A DNA stretch of 64,000 bases. It comes from Erythrocercus mccallii (lineage: Eukaryota; Chordata; Aves; Passeriformes; Dicruridae). This document shows, in pieces, positions 12,468 to 27,400 of the stretch; position 1 is the first letter of the stretch; each line of letters opens with the position of its first letter. The stretch spans positions 16,278 through 80,277 of the forward strand of contig VZRG01000773.1 of the NCBI GenBank assembly GCA_013397435.1, read 5' to 3'. Made by a program: the position numbers and the translations under genes. Below the pieces are notes generated by a model. The model saw only the letters and a program-made list of their open reading frames with translations, made no database searches and was not told where the DNA came from.

Positions 12468-15400
12468 TCAGCGGCCACTGCTGTTCACCAGGCCATGAAA
12501 CTCCTCCCAGGCCCTGGCAAGCCAGAGGGAAAAAAAAAATGAAATAAAAACCAAAAAATAGCACTTCAGATCAAAGGCTTCTTAACTTTTAACGAGAGCA
12601 GAAACATTCAATGACGTTTAAAATGCACTTGTCTTCAGAGAGCAAGGCAATATTCTCTGATAGCCCTAGTGGATAGAAGCATCCTTAAAATCCAGCCAAA
12701 CATCTGACAGCACAAGGCAGCTTTAGCGTTCTGCACAGGCATGAAGCATTCCCGCTGGCTGCCGGTGATAAAGCCCCATTAATACCCAGAAACAGGTATG
12801 ACCTTCCTAGTCACAAATGGAATATCCATTTCCTATTGCTCATAAAATAGCCCATGTTACGTCTTTTTGGAGGATTATCACATTCCTTGACTGGTTAAAC
12901 TCAGCCAGTTACTGGCCTCATCCTTACCAAATACTGCATATGCAGGTAATCTCCCCAAAAGAGGCTTCTTTTAATGCCACACAGCTTAGTTCTTACAAAA
13001 TTCTTTGATCAGACAGCAGAATCCAATTGTTATTAGGAAGTCTCATTTCCTATTGTATCTCATTTCCTATCCTGCATTGTTAATGATGACCCAGTAAAAA
13101 CATTACAACTATTTGAAATGAAAATTTTTTAGGTAAGTTAGAGGGACAGGCCCAACACTGCATTCCCTGGTGGAGAACATTACTGACGGATGAAGGCAGC
13201 AGACTGAAAAAACTGCTGTCGGTTTAACGAAGGCAGCATACTCAAAACCGTCTCAGGGAAAACATGCTGAGGTTAATGTGAGCATGAGTATTATCTTCTA
13301 GGATCAGGGACATCAAAGGACCTCATAGTTCTCCGTGCCCAGCAAAACAGTACTGGTACCTACAGCACATGCCAAGACATTTTCTGAAGCCAAAGAGTCC
13401 CATGGAGCTGGAGGTACCTTAAAGAGAACCCAGGTCAATCATAAACTCAAACCACCCTCTAGATTTTTTTTGCTAGTACTTCTCAGCTACTTCACATTTT
13501 GTTTTGTGCACTGCCTCATCAGGCCACTGCAACATAACAGGAGAGTCCAGATATGGAAACCCTGTGGTAGTCACCACCTGTGCCAAAACCAGACCACCAA
13601 CCTGGCTCTTATCTGAGCCTCAGAGTCAAGCTCCCAAATAGCATGTGCAAAAGCAGCTCAGGTGTCACATGCTCTTTCCCAGCAAGTCATAGCCCAAATA
13701 AACACAGAGACCTCAGGGCTCGACAGCCTCTCTCCAGAAGAAAGTTAGGGAGAAGAGGAACTCTGAATCTGAAGTCCTCTTAGTTGCTGGTAATGTTTGC
13801 ACATTTCCAAACTTGTCAAAAAGTCTCCACCTTCATGTCTTCCCTCCAACCTCCCTTGTATCTCTACCATATTCCCATCACCCAGAATCACGTCTCTCTT
13901 TCCTCTGCCACAGTTCTCCCAAACTTTAACTTCTCAGCAGGAGGAATACAAGGGCAGATTACTTGTCAACTTAATCAATAATTTATTACCCCTTTCACAC
14001 TGAAGAGTTCCTTGTTCCAACATCCCAATAACATCATGCACACTCCTTCATCTGTCCTCACAGACAGAGAGAAAAAGCTCTTCCAGCCAAGAATTTTTAA
14101 TTCAAGACTGTCATACATATTACAGTACTAATGACTCCAACTATATGCTGACTTGACTGAAAAGTCCACCAGGATGTGTCTGCCCTAATGTACCTAAACT
14201 ACACTAGGAGAGCAAACTGCTCTCATTCCATACTGAACAAGGCTGCCAGTTAATTTCATCTGGCAGAATCTTTATGACCTGTGACATGCCAAAGGCACGG
14301 TGCCAGAGAGTCTAAGAGGTTATTTTTATGTATAGACATTTTTAGTACCTTATTGCCATACTGTCTGCAGAGCGATCAGATACTCAGTGAATTGATCTCC
14401 AACACTTAGATTATTCCCACTGAACAGATGGGAAATGGAAACGTTAGCAGGCTAAATAAAGCCAGCTAGAGCTGCTCTTCCACACTCATTCCTGACCCAC
14501 AACTGTTGAAACTTCCTACCTTCTTCCCCACTGCCCAGGGTCAGGACCCAGACAGGGCTCCCTTTAGCCCCAGCGAGTAAGTTGGAGGAAAAAAATGAGA
14601 AAAGAAGCCACTATCTCTCCAAAAAGAAAAAAGAAAAAAAGAGGAAGACTCCAGCAAAGAGGAAGGACAGTCTTAGTTGCTTCAAGGGGCTTTCCAAATC
14701 ATCATTGTGCAAGCAGCACTAGCCGTTTTCTGCAAACACCCTCAATTAAGTCCTAGCAGTTTGCCTCTAGTATTTCTCTGTGCAACCCTGCTCCTCACCC
14801 TCTCCCTCCCCAGCTAAGAAAGGATTCAGAAAGTTCAGACTGCACTTATGGTACCTTACAAAGGGCACCAAGGTCTGTCTCTTTTGCCAGCCCATGTGGA
14901 ACCTCCCAGCACACTGACCACTCACTACACTCTGCCAGTGTCCAGAGCAGCACAGCCTCTTTCTGGGTGCTTCCCCATGGATTTGTTCACAACCAGAGAA
15001 CAACTTTGCGACTAACAGCTTGAAAAAAAATCCAGGATAGTCTTCTATCCTGAAATAATTCTTTCACCTCTCTGCCAGTACCTGTAGCAAAGGCAATATA
15101 ACACAACTAAATAAATATGGCTAAACTGACCTTCCCAAAAAAAACCCGCATGAAATAAATAGGTTATAGGCACTTTTTTGGTAAGAGACAGGCCACCAAG
15201 ATAAGGAAGCTTTTCACAAAGTCATGGACACTTCTGAATAAAGCATATTATGTTGATGGAGAATGAATCAATGAATCCATCAATTCAAAGATTCAGGTCT
15301 ATGCAAGTGCTTTTAGACTTGCAGCACCTGGAAACATTACTGGAATTGGAAAATGGAGTGATAAATTAATGAAGCCAGTATTGCAGAGACTCAGGAGAAG

Positions 15401-18400
15401 AGAACAGCTATAAGATCTGGAACCTCACTGATGTCCTCTAGATTTTATTCCTGCTCTCAGACTTGAATGGATGAGGGTGAAACAATGCAGCTCTAGAGCT
15501 GGCAAGACCCAAGGCAACCTGCCTTCCCTGACAGGCACCAGACAACATGTGAGGGTCCTATCTGCAAACCATTTCTCTTTAGGCAAGGTTAATCCTGCCC
15601 ACTTCATTTAAGACACAGTCAAAGGCAAAGGTGACACAAGTAGCACAGCAGCACTGAGGAGTTCTCCTAAGGTTTTGGAAATTAGCAAGCAAATGGAAAC
15701 CAGGGCTGTAAAACCACAACAGTTACAGGATTAGCTGAACTCTACTGTGACAAGCAAGACTTTACAAGCACCTTACCACCAGCTTACTGTCTCATAAACA
15801 CTGATCTTCTTGCCCAACACCCGCCACTTCCACAGGGATTTCTCTTCAAAATTCCTCATTTTTTTTGCCATTCCTCTCTTTTTGTGCTGAGAACCTCACC
15901 CCTGCAGTCTTCTTACAGTGCATTATTTCCTCTATAGGATATCCTCGTTCCCTACCTACAATAGTCTGAGGCCATTTCCTCCAAATGCCTGCAGTGAAAT
16001 GAACCCAGTGCCAGCTCTATTAAGATCAACTATTCTTCTCATTTACTCGAGCCATCCCATTAGTTATCACTGGTGACTTTGAAAGGAAAGGATAGTTTTA
16101 TACCCTGCTCAGCTCTCACTGCAGCAGGCACTTACGAATAAGCAAAGCTTTGTTTTCAGAAAAAGCAGCCTTGCTTTAGAGCTGACAGGACAATCCATAA
16201 TGTTACACAGCAACCAAAACATTTCCACAACAGCCTGCACAGTGGCAACCTGCTGATGGCCACTGCTCTGGTCTCTCCTGGCATTGGAAGCAGTGTTGCT
16301 GAATTTGCCTGGGATTCTTGGACAGTACTGTGGGTGAGAGTTCTCAACAAAGAAGATGGTCGCTGACCACACAGTTATCACTGTGGAAAAGAAAGGTTGA
16401 TAAGCTCAGGCAAGGCAAAAGTGTATGCAAGGCAGCCACGATCTTCATGCTGCAATGCTCAAAGTCAAATGTGAAAGTGATCACTTCCCCTCCACCCCTC
16501 TCCCAACTGCAGATACCTGAGTATCTTCAGCGGCTTTGCTGAGACATGGCCAGGCTGTGGTTGGCAACATTCTGCTTTCAAAAAAGTGCACCTGCTACAG
16601 TAGCAAAAGAGGTTGGGTTTCTTTTCCTTTAATTCCAAGCCACAGGAAGTACCATTGTCCATAAGCTACTGTCACTTCTGGACCTTGTCACCTCCAAGGC
16701 TAACAACACTGATGAACTGAACCCATTAAGTGGTTCACTGCATCCGAGGGCTCCTCTCTCAGTGCACCTCTAAGGGAACAAAGAGAAGCAATTTCTGTCC
16801 AGCTACTGAAACAAGGTAGCCCACAAAATGTCACATATGTTCTCTTTAGGTGCTCAGTGCTGTAAAGTCTAAGGTACTATAAATCCCCTGGAATTAAGCA
16901 AAGTCCAAGTAGCTCTCCCAGCAAGATTGGAAAAATTCATATAGACTAGGCTGACCCTTCTACTCGCTGGGATTTAGGCAGCTTGTCAATATCACAAGCC
17001 AGAGAAAGGACAAACACAAGAAAATTGCAATGAAAGATCTGCTTATCTAGCTAAATGCACATGCTCCACCACTGAGAGCAGGAAGGACAGAATGCAGAAC
17101 AGCTCCTTGGAATAGCTGTGACGCAACAGGTACTTTTCAGATGCAGCTTGGCAGCACCACCACTTTCTGAAACAAAGGGGGCTGCAGCCTCACTGACAAC
17201 TCATGAAAAATGGTCTCTAGAAATGATTTAATATGAAATGCATCATCACAAAAGGAATATACAAAACCTGAAACACAGGGCTCAAGTTCCATAGTGAGAG
17301 GCATGCTAGCAATTTCTACAGAAGCATTAATTTACAGTGTGTCAAAAGCTAATCCAGGTCAATTCACTTCCTAAAAGTCAAGGTTTTGAGAAATGCCTGT
17401 TCTTTTCTTGCTAAGCATGCTCCCTTCCCTGAAGCACAATCAATGCCAATCAAACCCCGCACATGAGCAGAGCTCTAGTGGAGAGATGCAGCCCATACAA
17501 ATGAAAAATGCCACGAGCCCCCCTGAAAAGGCAGCCCTGACAAAGCCTAGAGCACAGCTCTTCCATTAGAGCTTTTCATGAAACACAGCCAGAGTGTGAA
17601 TATAGAGTGCTGGCTAGAAAGCCCTCCCGAGTTATAAATCACATGGTACATGTGCAGCATAAGTGGAGTTTATTCATGACGGACAGTATTTCAACAGGAC
17701 TTGATAGATGGGTGAGGAGAAGGAGCCAGACTTTATGGAGGATAGAACTAGTTACACAAGAGATTCTTTATTAATGAGAGAACCTTAATGATATGAAGCT
17801 AAGCCAAGCAGAGTCAGACTGAAAGCTGGGGCTGTCCTACTCTTCTCTGTCACAAAGCAGTCACCGTCACCTCTCTGCAGCTGCTGCCCCTTGCTGCCTG
17901 CTGGTACCAGGCAAGAGAGGCACAAGAAGTTGGTCTGTGGATCACTACACAGAAACTCCACTGACAGCAGTTCTGCTCTGAATTTACACCAGTGACATTG
18001 GATGGAGATGCTGGAGAGCACTGCAATCACACTGCTGCAGCTCAAGTGAGATAATGGGGAAAAAGGGGCTTTCATGATGCCCTACATGGCAGAAGGTTAA
18101 TTGCTTAGACCTACCTGACTGGGACATCATCAAAGCAATTCCTGACTAACCCTCCTAACCACAGAAGAATGAGTGGGAGACAAGCCAGTTGGCCTCTGTT
18201 TAAGAACTGCTCCCAGCTGTAATCTGAGCTACTAAACTTGATACCTCTAACACCTGCTATTCTCAGACAAGCTTGTTTTGCACCACACGTCAGCAGCACA
18301 AAATGAAACTTGGATGCTATGCAGGAAGAGAGGGCAGCAAGCACAGCATGCTACGCTGGTGTAGGGAAATGAGGCCACTCTACTGAATGCACCTTCACTC

Positions 18401-21400
18401 AAGGCCTTACACCTGCTAGAGCAAAAACAAACATTGCTTTTTCTGTGCTAGGAAGTGCTGGTGGTCATAGCTCACAAGGGAAGGCCACATCATTCCCATT
18501 CTACACTTGCTACATGAACCACCACCACAGCTTAGGACAGCTGGCTCCATACACAGCTTTTACTACAAAGACTGAGAGAAGTCAAACACCTCCCTGCTCT
18601 CAACACAAAGCCACATCACCGCAGTCTGCTGCTGCTGAACAGGAGTAAAATATTTTGTTGTGTGTCCACATGAGCACACTGCTATTTCCCTATATGGACA
18701 GAGAGTCCACAGTGCCCTCTCCTGGCAAAATGTGTGTGAGAAACCGTAGTGGCAAAATCACGGAAAAAAATCATCTTTTCCCCTTCTCTTTCCCATGCAC
18801 ACAGGAGGGAAGGCCACATGGAACACTAAATGCCTACAGTGAAAATCTAGTTTCAATGAGATTTCTGTATAATTACTAGTGACCCACACTCAAAATTGGA
18901 AGCTAGCTATCTGCTAGAACCAGGATTGATCTCATCAAATTGTCTGACAGTAGACTGATGACAGGGTTATTATAGGGAAAGAACAAGTCAGCATGATGAA
19001 AGTCACAAAAGATACCTGCACCTTCATTACAGGCATGATTAGAAAGCTCTCTGCCCCATCAGTGTTTTATTCATTTGCTTCACTTCTTTTTCTGTGCGCA
19101 TCTTTTCAAGTATTAATTTAACCAATATCACCTAGTGTATTGGTTTATAATACACTTAAGAAAAAAATAAAAACAACATATTACTCACCTCTAACTAACC
19201 TATATATGCAATTTTTTGTCACTTTGTGGGAAATAAAAGTCTCCCTGAATGGCCTGATATGGTAAGCTGTAAAACATTTATTTAAAAATACAGCTGTGCT
19301 CTCTGTGTACCATGATCTTCTAGTCTTGTTAAAGAGCCTCTGTCACCAGGGCCTGGAAGACTTAATATATGACATTTATTATGATTAGAAATCATTTGTA
19401 CAGCACTGTAAATTCACACAGCACTTTCCCAAGACCATTTATAAGTCTAATGGCACTATAAATCCCTGTTAGCTTCCGCACTTTATTCCCCAGAATCTCT
19501 ATTTATTCAAATGATTTGACACTCCCCCCACTGCAATCTCATCTTTGAATACATCAAGCCACAGTCCCACCCTGGGCTGCCCATCACCCGATCAGGCTTG
19601 GTGGATTGTTAAAATAACCCTGAATCACACATTTGAAAAGGAAAAGGTTTTGCTCACGGAACCAAACACCCCCAACAACAGCATGACAACAACACAGGAA
19701 TTTGGCTTTCAAAGCGCACTGGCAACAACTGCTGCTGTTTGCACTTCAGTTTGCAGGAACAGCCCTAACGCACATGAGCACTTCTGCCAACGCCTGTGCC
19801 GTGCACTGAGCTGCTCAAGCACACATGCAACCTGCAGCACCCCCCTGGCCAGCACACGTACTTGATGCTATCGGTGTGGGTTTTATATTCCATGATGGTG
19901 TTGGGAGGTAGGTTGAGCACTCTTCGTAACGTGTCACGTATCCGGGCTGTCGTGGCCTGGTCGCTGGCTGTCTTGTTCCATATGGAGATGATATCCTCCT
20001 GCGGAACAGCATGGGAGGAAGGGGTAAGCACAGGGCAATTGTTGCAGCCCTGTCACATAGAAGCACGTTCCAGTTCTCAAAAGCACTCACCTGGAATCGG
20101 ACAGAGACGACGGCCCCACAGATTTCTTCCCCCACCATGAACTGCTCTCCCAACATGGCCAGAATAAGATTCTCCCAGCACCGTGACGCTAAGCCCTTCC
20201 GCAGACGGATAATCCATTTACCACCATTTTTGTTGGCATCATCCTAGGAAGAGGGGAAATAAATTGATTTGTTTTCTCCTAGCTACTCCTCTGCTACCAC
20301 AAGACAGCAGAGCCACAAACAGAAGCAGATATTGATTAGGTGGGGCAAGGAAGGTATTTTCAAGCAAAAGCATTTTATGTCACTTCTTCCCCATATAAGC
20401 AGAGACAGAGGAAAATCACTTACTTTGAATACAAAGTACTTGAAACAATGGCCTTCAGCCTTCCAGACAAAGTTCTATGCTCTGATGACTTGAGTTCTAG
20501 TGTTTTGATCTCACTAGCAAAGACTAACACCAGCCTACCAATCTGCACAAATGGACCCAGAGGCAAGGACTTTAAAACTACTCCTAAACCTGTGTACTGG
20601 TTTGAAAGCAAAACCAGTGAGAGACTCCAAGTCAGTAATACAATTTACTAAAAAGAAAAGAAAGAAGTAAAATAAAGTAAAATAAAATAAATGCAATAGT
20701 ACAAAAAAAAAAACCAAAAAACACTGACAGAGTCAGAAGACAACCTGACACCCTGTTAGGGTGATGGTAGCAGTCCAGATGAATGTGGTCTTATTGAAGC
20801 AGTGATCCTGTAGAAAGGTCTAGTAGCTCTGGTCCTCTGGGAGTCCAATGGGTAAAAAAGCCTCACTGTGCTGTCCCAAATCCCAGATTACATCCAGGTG
20901 GGAATGCTTGGCTCCTCCCCCTGGGTGGAGCATCGCACAATGGGCTGATATCATCCTATGAGTCATGCAGTGAGTACTTGACGGCCCATTAACAGAGAGA
21001 GCTCCTGGAGAGAGTTATCTATGAGTCATGCAGTACAGCATTGACAGGCCCATTAACAGAAGATAAGGGAGATACTGCCACACCTGTTTTTTTTTTTAAC
21101 AGCCCCTGAAGATGGTGATAGAATACATACATTTTAACCTAGGACAACCTGAGACTGATTCGCCATTTGTCTAATGCTCTGTATATGTAGTTCTGCTTGT
21201 AAAACAAGATTCCTGTAAAACAGGAGAACTCCCTCATCACAGAGTATGGAAGGCCAGGAAAGACTTTGCAAAACAGTATTTTAAAAGGAAGCAAAAACTT
21301 GATAAACGTTTTCCTTCCACACTTCCCAGAATGGGCTCACAAGTTGTGTTAACACAGAAAAGACCACCCTGTTCTCTGAGAACTACTGACATTATCACAC

Positions 21401-24400
21401 ATCATAGAGCTGAATGTTTGCTCCAAACTGCAGTGACCCAGGGAAATAACCAAAATGAGGGGAGAGAGTAAAATAAAAATTTCATGCTAAGCACCCAGTC
21501 TGTCACCTCAGTATTGTGATTCTGTATCTTGAAGCTGACAAACAGCTGGAAACTGCTACAGTCTCCCCTGCTCCCCAGAACACACAGCTCTGTCAAAGGG
21601 CAGCTCCTCCTCTGTGCAGAACACTGTGGCATTCTCTGGTACAACACTGTAGCTGGGAAATCTTAGAAGGTGAGAGGGGAACAAATTCCATCCAAAGCTG
21701 AAGACAGAGAGGCAGGAACAAGTCAAAGAGGTAGCAGTTAGGAAGGGTAAGGGAAGACAGGTCTAGGACAGAAACAGAGAACAAAGAATGACTCAGAGGG
21801 GACTGCACAAAATAGGACATCACTCTCCAAATCCCCAGCAATCCCCTCCGCCAAGCTGGGACACACCTTGAAGATGCCAGGCAAGGCAGCCCAACCCTTC
21901 TTAATGAAATAAAGTTAATTTTATTTTAGCCGTAAAGCTTCACTAGGGCTCAGATAAAACTAAACATTTGCCTGCTCTCTCAGAGACAGCAAGCGCCAAC
22001 AAAGCAATCCTGAGGAAACATGGAAGTGTCAGCGTAACAGCAGCATTCACCTGACTCCTACTTTCAGGCATGTGCTGGGCTGAAAGGGGAAGGTGTCAGC
22101 TCCAGACAAACCTCAAAGCATAACAGAAGCCATCCAAATTAACACAAGTTCTAGGAATGTGGCAGAATCCTGTGAGAAGCAAACTGGTTTCTGTTAAGTA
22201 CCCTTGTTTTCCAAGCTGTGAACATCATAGTCTTTAGACTGGGAGCTGGGTTTAACTCTTCAAAGTTTCCACAATGACTAATGGGCATCCAAAGAGAGTG
22301 ATATTGCTAAAAATATCTCAAAGGTGGCTTAAGCAGGTTCAAGGCTACAGAGAGAGCAGTGATTGGTAGGCAGATGCTGTATTGTTGGTTGTTGTTAGTT
22401 TTCTTTCAGGTTAAACAAGCTTCGGTTCAGTCAAGCATTTGATTTTCCTTCACCAGAATAATAATGATCTGCAGCCCAGTAAATCACCAGGGAATATTAT
22501 GCTTAGTGCTTCTGACTTTACCAGAAAAAGCACAGATGGATGCAGAAAAAATCAGAGCTACACACAGACACATATGTACTTACAAGAATGACAAAACTAA
22601 GGATTGGTTTGGAAGAGAAACATAAAGCCCTACAAGGCATGCAGCAATGGAAGGCCAGAAGTGAGACCTCAGGTCCTCTTCTAGAAATATAAGAAGGAAG
22701 GAGGGCCAGAAGTAAAAATACCAAAGAATCTCTGGATCTCTATCTTAAAACGTATACTGGGAAATGCTTCATAGAAATTGTGGTATCATCAGCTTGAGAA
22801 CTCTCTGGTTGACACATTGTCTGAGGAACTTGCTCACCAGGAGTCCAAAGAGGGTTAAACATTTTATATAAATAGTATTTGCAGTAACTGGCTATAAAAC
22901 ACCTTGCTTAAATAATTGCTAACAAGGGTCACATATAAATTTCTCAGGATCAAGCAGTATAATTAGGTACTTCAGAGAAACACATAAAATCCTCATATTG
23001 TGAATGCTCTTGGTCATTGCTGGAAGCAGGCCAGGAACTGGAAGAATGATTTGCTGGGCAAAGACTTTTTAAAATTTCTTTTAACAGTTTGGATATAAAT
23101 AGAAGCAAACTAAAGTGCCCTGGAACAAAGACAAAATCAAAAACCTAAAAAAAACCAAACCCAAAAAACCCCAAAAAACCTCACACACACACAAAAAAAA
23201 CCAAAACCAAACCAAACAAACATCAACCAAACCAGAAACACACCCAAAAAAAGAAGAAAAGCAAATAAAAGGCAAAGTTGTTTTTCCATTTCCAGCTCTG
23301 TGTAGGCTTTTAACCACATGCACCTCCTTGACTGAAAAAGGAGAGTTGGTTTTTATAAGCTTTGCTGAATCCCACTTGGAGAGGTCCAGTCCTTCCACAG
23401 GAAAGCCCCGCGCTGCTGTCACTGTAAGGGGCAAGTGCCTATACTGGGAGCACAGAGCTTAGACTGGGTACCCCCTCTACTGGCAATGGCAGTTCAGCAG
23501 CCTTTGTGTGGGTGCAGCCAGCAACTTCCCCATCCTCCCTCTCTGGCAGCAGGACTGTTAGGTCACATGGAACAGAGTTCTGAGGACAAGTTTACAGGAA
23601 ACCTAGACGAAAGAATTTCATCCAAGAAAATCTAATGGAGTGCCATTTAATGACAAGAGTCCCTCCACTGTAGAAGGTTCCCTCCAAAATATTGTGGGGA
23701 AATATCAAGGCAGAAATGAGAGCTTCAACTCACCTCCCACATGGGTTTGATGCCCTCTTTGAAAAGATGGAAGTCACTGTGGCCTGTCAGGTCCCCAGGA
23801 CGTACCATGTGACTGTAAAACCGCCAGAACTGTTCCACCTGCAACAACACCAACCACACAATGAGGCTGCTCAAACTGTTCACAGTCAAGATTTCTACAG
23901 AAACATGCTGCCATTTTTACACCAGCTCTCCAGAGCCACCTTCCCCTCCTCTGTTCTACTCTCTCGTCACCGTCACCGGGGTGTTGATTAGGCAACACAA
24001 AAGGCAACAGTAGCATCAGAGCTTCAGTGCCTGTTTCTGACTGGCTCCATTACCAGGTGACCACTTGAAACATTCAACAGGTGCGTCCAAAGTCACTCAA
24101 TATTTGTCTAAAGAAATCTGTGGTAAGGTAACAGCTGTTCTGGAGAACAGTTCCAAACATATTTTAACTCCTACTGCCCAAACTTTCAATGGATATGTGT
24201 CAAATGCATCAGCTTCAGCCAAGCCGCTTTACGCTGTATAACCACTGCTCTCTGTGACCATGGAAACTGCAGAAGCCTTCAAATAAGTAATTTTTTTGTA
24301 TTTAATTTTACTGTATGCAGATTTTAAAATAAAATACACATTCTGGGGCTAGTTTAAGATTGGGAGGCACTATTTAGAGTTTTTATTTAAATACCTCTTA

Positions 24401-27400
24401 CTTCCTTTTACAATCTGCCATGGTACACTTGGACCACTCCACTTCAACCAGTTCCATTCTGGGACCCCTGTGTCTGCTTGAGACAATCTGACTGTAAGGC
24501 AAGGGACTTATTTTTTATAGTTCTTAAAAGTAGCATATTTATCTTTTGAAAATCTCTGGGTAAAAAAGGATTTGAGAAAGGATGGATCTTTAAAACAAAA
24601 CAAGGCAGTGGGAGAAATTATACTAACTTCAATATTTTAAGAAGACTCTGCTCAGTAAGACAATAGCTATTAAGCAGACCAGCAGTGCAACTGTAGGGGT
24701 CAGACATCAAACCAAGCACTTTATCAGACACCTTAATGACTCGGTCAGCACTTGGAATTCCACTCCAATCTGTGACCTCTGCCATCCAAGAAGGAATTCG
24801 CTTTTATAGCCAATAAAATTATGAACCAAGACTGAGGAGGGGTCAGAATTTTTGTCAGGCACGTCCAAACATCCATGGGGAAATCACACTTCCACAGTGA
24901 GGGAACATGCCCTCTAGTGGCTCACATTTCACAGCTTTTAGAGCTTTCCGCTGAAAAGCCAAGAATAAATCTGAACCCAGACTTAGCTAGACAATTCTTT
25001 CTGAAGTTTGCTCTTCCATCTCCTTAAACAGAATTTGGACCCAAACACATTCTCATATATGTTGGCCAGCCTCTCTCCATCCTAACAGAACAGCAGCACT
25101 TCCAGCCAACAATGGCCCCAACAAATTCTCTGTAGCAAAGGGTAGACAACAGAATATTCAACACTATGTTTTTCCTCTAAGGAGCTAAAAATCAATGCTA
25201 AGTCTACACTGATTTATCAGATTGAAAAGTTATTGCCAGATCATCAGGTGGCAGCCCCATTTTTCATCCTCTGAACTGAAAGTACTTGCTCACACAGGGT
25301 AACAGGAGCAGTAACTACCAACAACAGACTCTTCTTCCCACCCTTATCCTGTGTGGATGCAGTTACACAACCCAGCTGCTCAGACAGGCATATTTTTATG
25401 CAGCCTCCAGAAGTAATAAAGGACTGTTTTTATAAATTCTCATATTACAGAGGATATGTAGTGGTGGACAAATTTAACATTTATCAGAGACTCTGAAAAA
25501 ACTGGGCAAACACCAGAATGAAAAGAAAAAGGAAGAAAACAGCCAGCAGATTTCCTGGGCTCTAGAACAGTAATGGGGACTCATTTTGCTTACGTATCCT
25601 GGGCTCTTGAGGGTGGGTTTATTCTGCCAGCACTATGCAAAAACCCAACACCGCCTTTCCAGGACATGCTCAAGTTTATTCCAGGAACAAGCAACCACAG
25701 AGTGGAAGGGGAATGGAAGCACACTTTGCCTTTTAATGCACTTGACTGCAACATCAAACTGCACCTTGTCCATCACTTCCAGACAGACACCAGGCCACCA
25801 GCTGTTGGCAAATACAGCATGCCAGATGTGTATTCCACAGTCTTTGTGGTGGGAAGTGTGTGGGGGACAGTACAGAAACAGAACAGAAAAGCTGTTCCTT
25901 TCTTCTCTTGCTCCAGCCATAAATGAACTACATGGCAGCTTTTTTTTTTTCTCTATTATTTTACCAGCTACCACCATGCACAGGGCAGAGGAAAAGTGCT
26001 AAAGACACATCTCCTGCTGCAATTCAAGAGCTCGTTTGCCTTGGCAAACCACTCACTGCCCCCACGAGCAGCGGTGCCGTGTGTGTGCACAGAGCCAGCA
26101 GACAGGGACCGAGGCAGGAGGGCCCCGCTGTGCCCCAGGGACACGGGGACAGCACAGGGTACTCACGGAGGCAAAGGTGCCGATCTGTTTGATGTTCTGC
26201 TCATAACTCTGGGAGCTGGTGGGCCGCCCGGGGGTCCGTCGAGAGTACCAGAAGGTGTAGTTATACTGCAAGGGGTGCTCAGCTGGCCCCGGGACCACAG
26301 CCTGCAGAACAGAAAAGCTTGTTTATCCCTTGTATGCTCCTCTAAAAAGGGGAATGGGAAAAATTACATTTACAGCATATAAAAGCAACCATTCAAGCCA
26401 TCAGAGGCATCATTACTGTATTTTTTTTAGTCCTGTGCCTGTCTCAAAGGAAAAAAAGAACAAACTAAAAAGGGAAATATGAGGCCTTTAACTTTTTCAA
26501 ATTAAGAGGAAAAAAAAAAAGACACCCTCCTCCTCTGGGAAGGATAAACCCCACTTATAATGAATCATGATTCAAATGCAATTAAAACTCTGGTGACACC
26601 AATTGCCTTAAGCAACCAACACCCCAGTGCTCTGGGAAGATTAATCTAAGAACTTGTTATGTCAGCTTTGGCAGAACCCATCACCAGCAGTGGGCAGTGA
26701 TCACTTTTCAACTTCCAAAACACTAATTTCTGATTAAAAATACTTCTAATGAGCACAAATGAGGCTAATGAGAGCTCATTAGCCAGGAGTCAAAACTTAC
26801 AGAGAAAACCTCAGTCAAAGCCCTTATCTTGTACTACTTGTCATTGTTACAGGAGTTACCAGGTCTTAAATCTCTACTTTCCTCTTGACTACAGCAGGTC
26901 TACAAGGGTTGCATAACTTTAGACAGAGCAGTTTTCCCAAACACAAGATGAAAAAAACCTCCAAACCAGGACAGATATATGCCTTATGCATTCCTGACAA
27001 GGCTACAGTACACACAGGGACACATCCTAAAAGTTATTTCAACAGTGTCACAAATGCTACCTGCTAAACCACCTTCAAGCCACTCCTGTCCTGTCAGACA
27101 GGTGTCCTCTCCCCATGTCCTCTTCCAAATTTGTTTTTTGATGAAAATAAAGCTTTATTTCTCATTTCCATTCAAAAGCCTGGCAGGGTACCAGCTATGT
27201 TAGTGAAGGGAGCATTCACCCCTCAGATGAGAGACCACCAAAAGTGACATAAAATTACTGAAATCAAACACAGTCCCTCTGTCTTCATTGCAGCAGTAAC
27301 AATGCACTGAGACCACAGCCCTCCAAGACATATTTTCCTTATCCCTGAACTGAGGATTGACTCCCTAGCACTGCCACACCATGCCCAGGTAGTGGAGTGC

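Noticed and set aside
16270..16300. Minus-strand ATGCCAGGAG, also recalling the MPG start of the alternative EIF4E2 tail.
   Set aside because: The reading after MPG (ETRAV) does not match, and no fitting acceptor directly precedes it.
21871..21915. Plus-strand AAG-ATG-CCA-GGC followed by about ten open codons, resembling the start of the alternative EIF4E2 tail (K-MPG).
   Set aside because: It lies on the strand opposite to EIF4E2 and upstream of exon 5, and the match ends after three residues.
23115..23462. Lys-rich open frame of 115 codons on the plus strand and hydrophobic frames on the minus strand.
   Set aside because: They are produced by the A/C-rich low-complexity tract.
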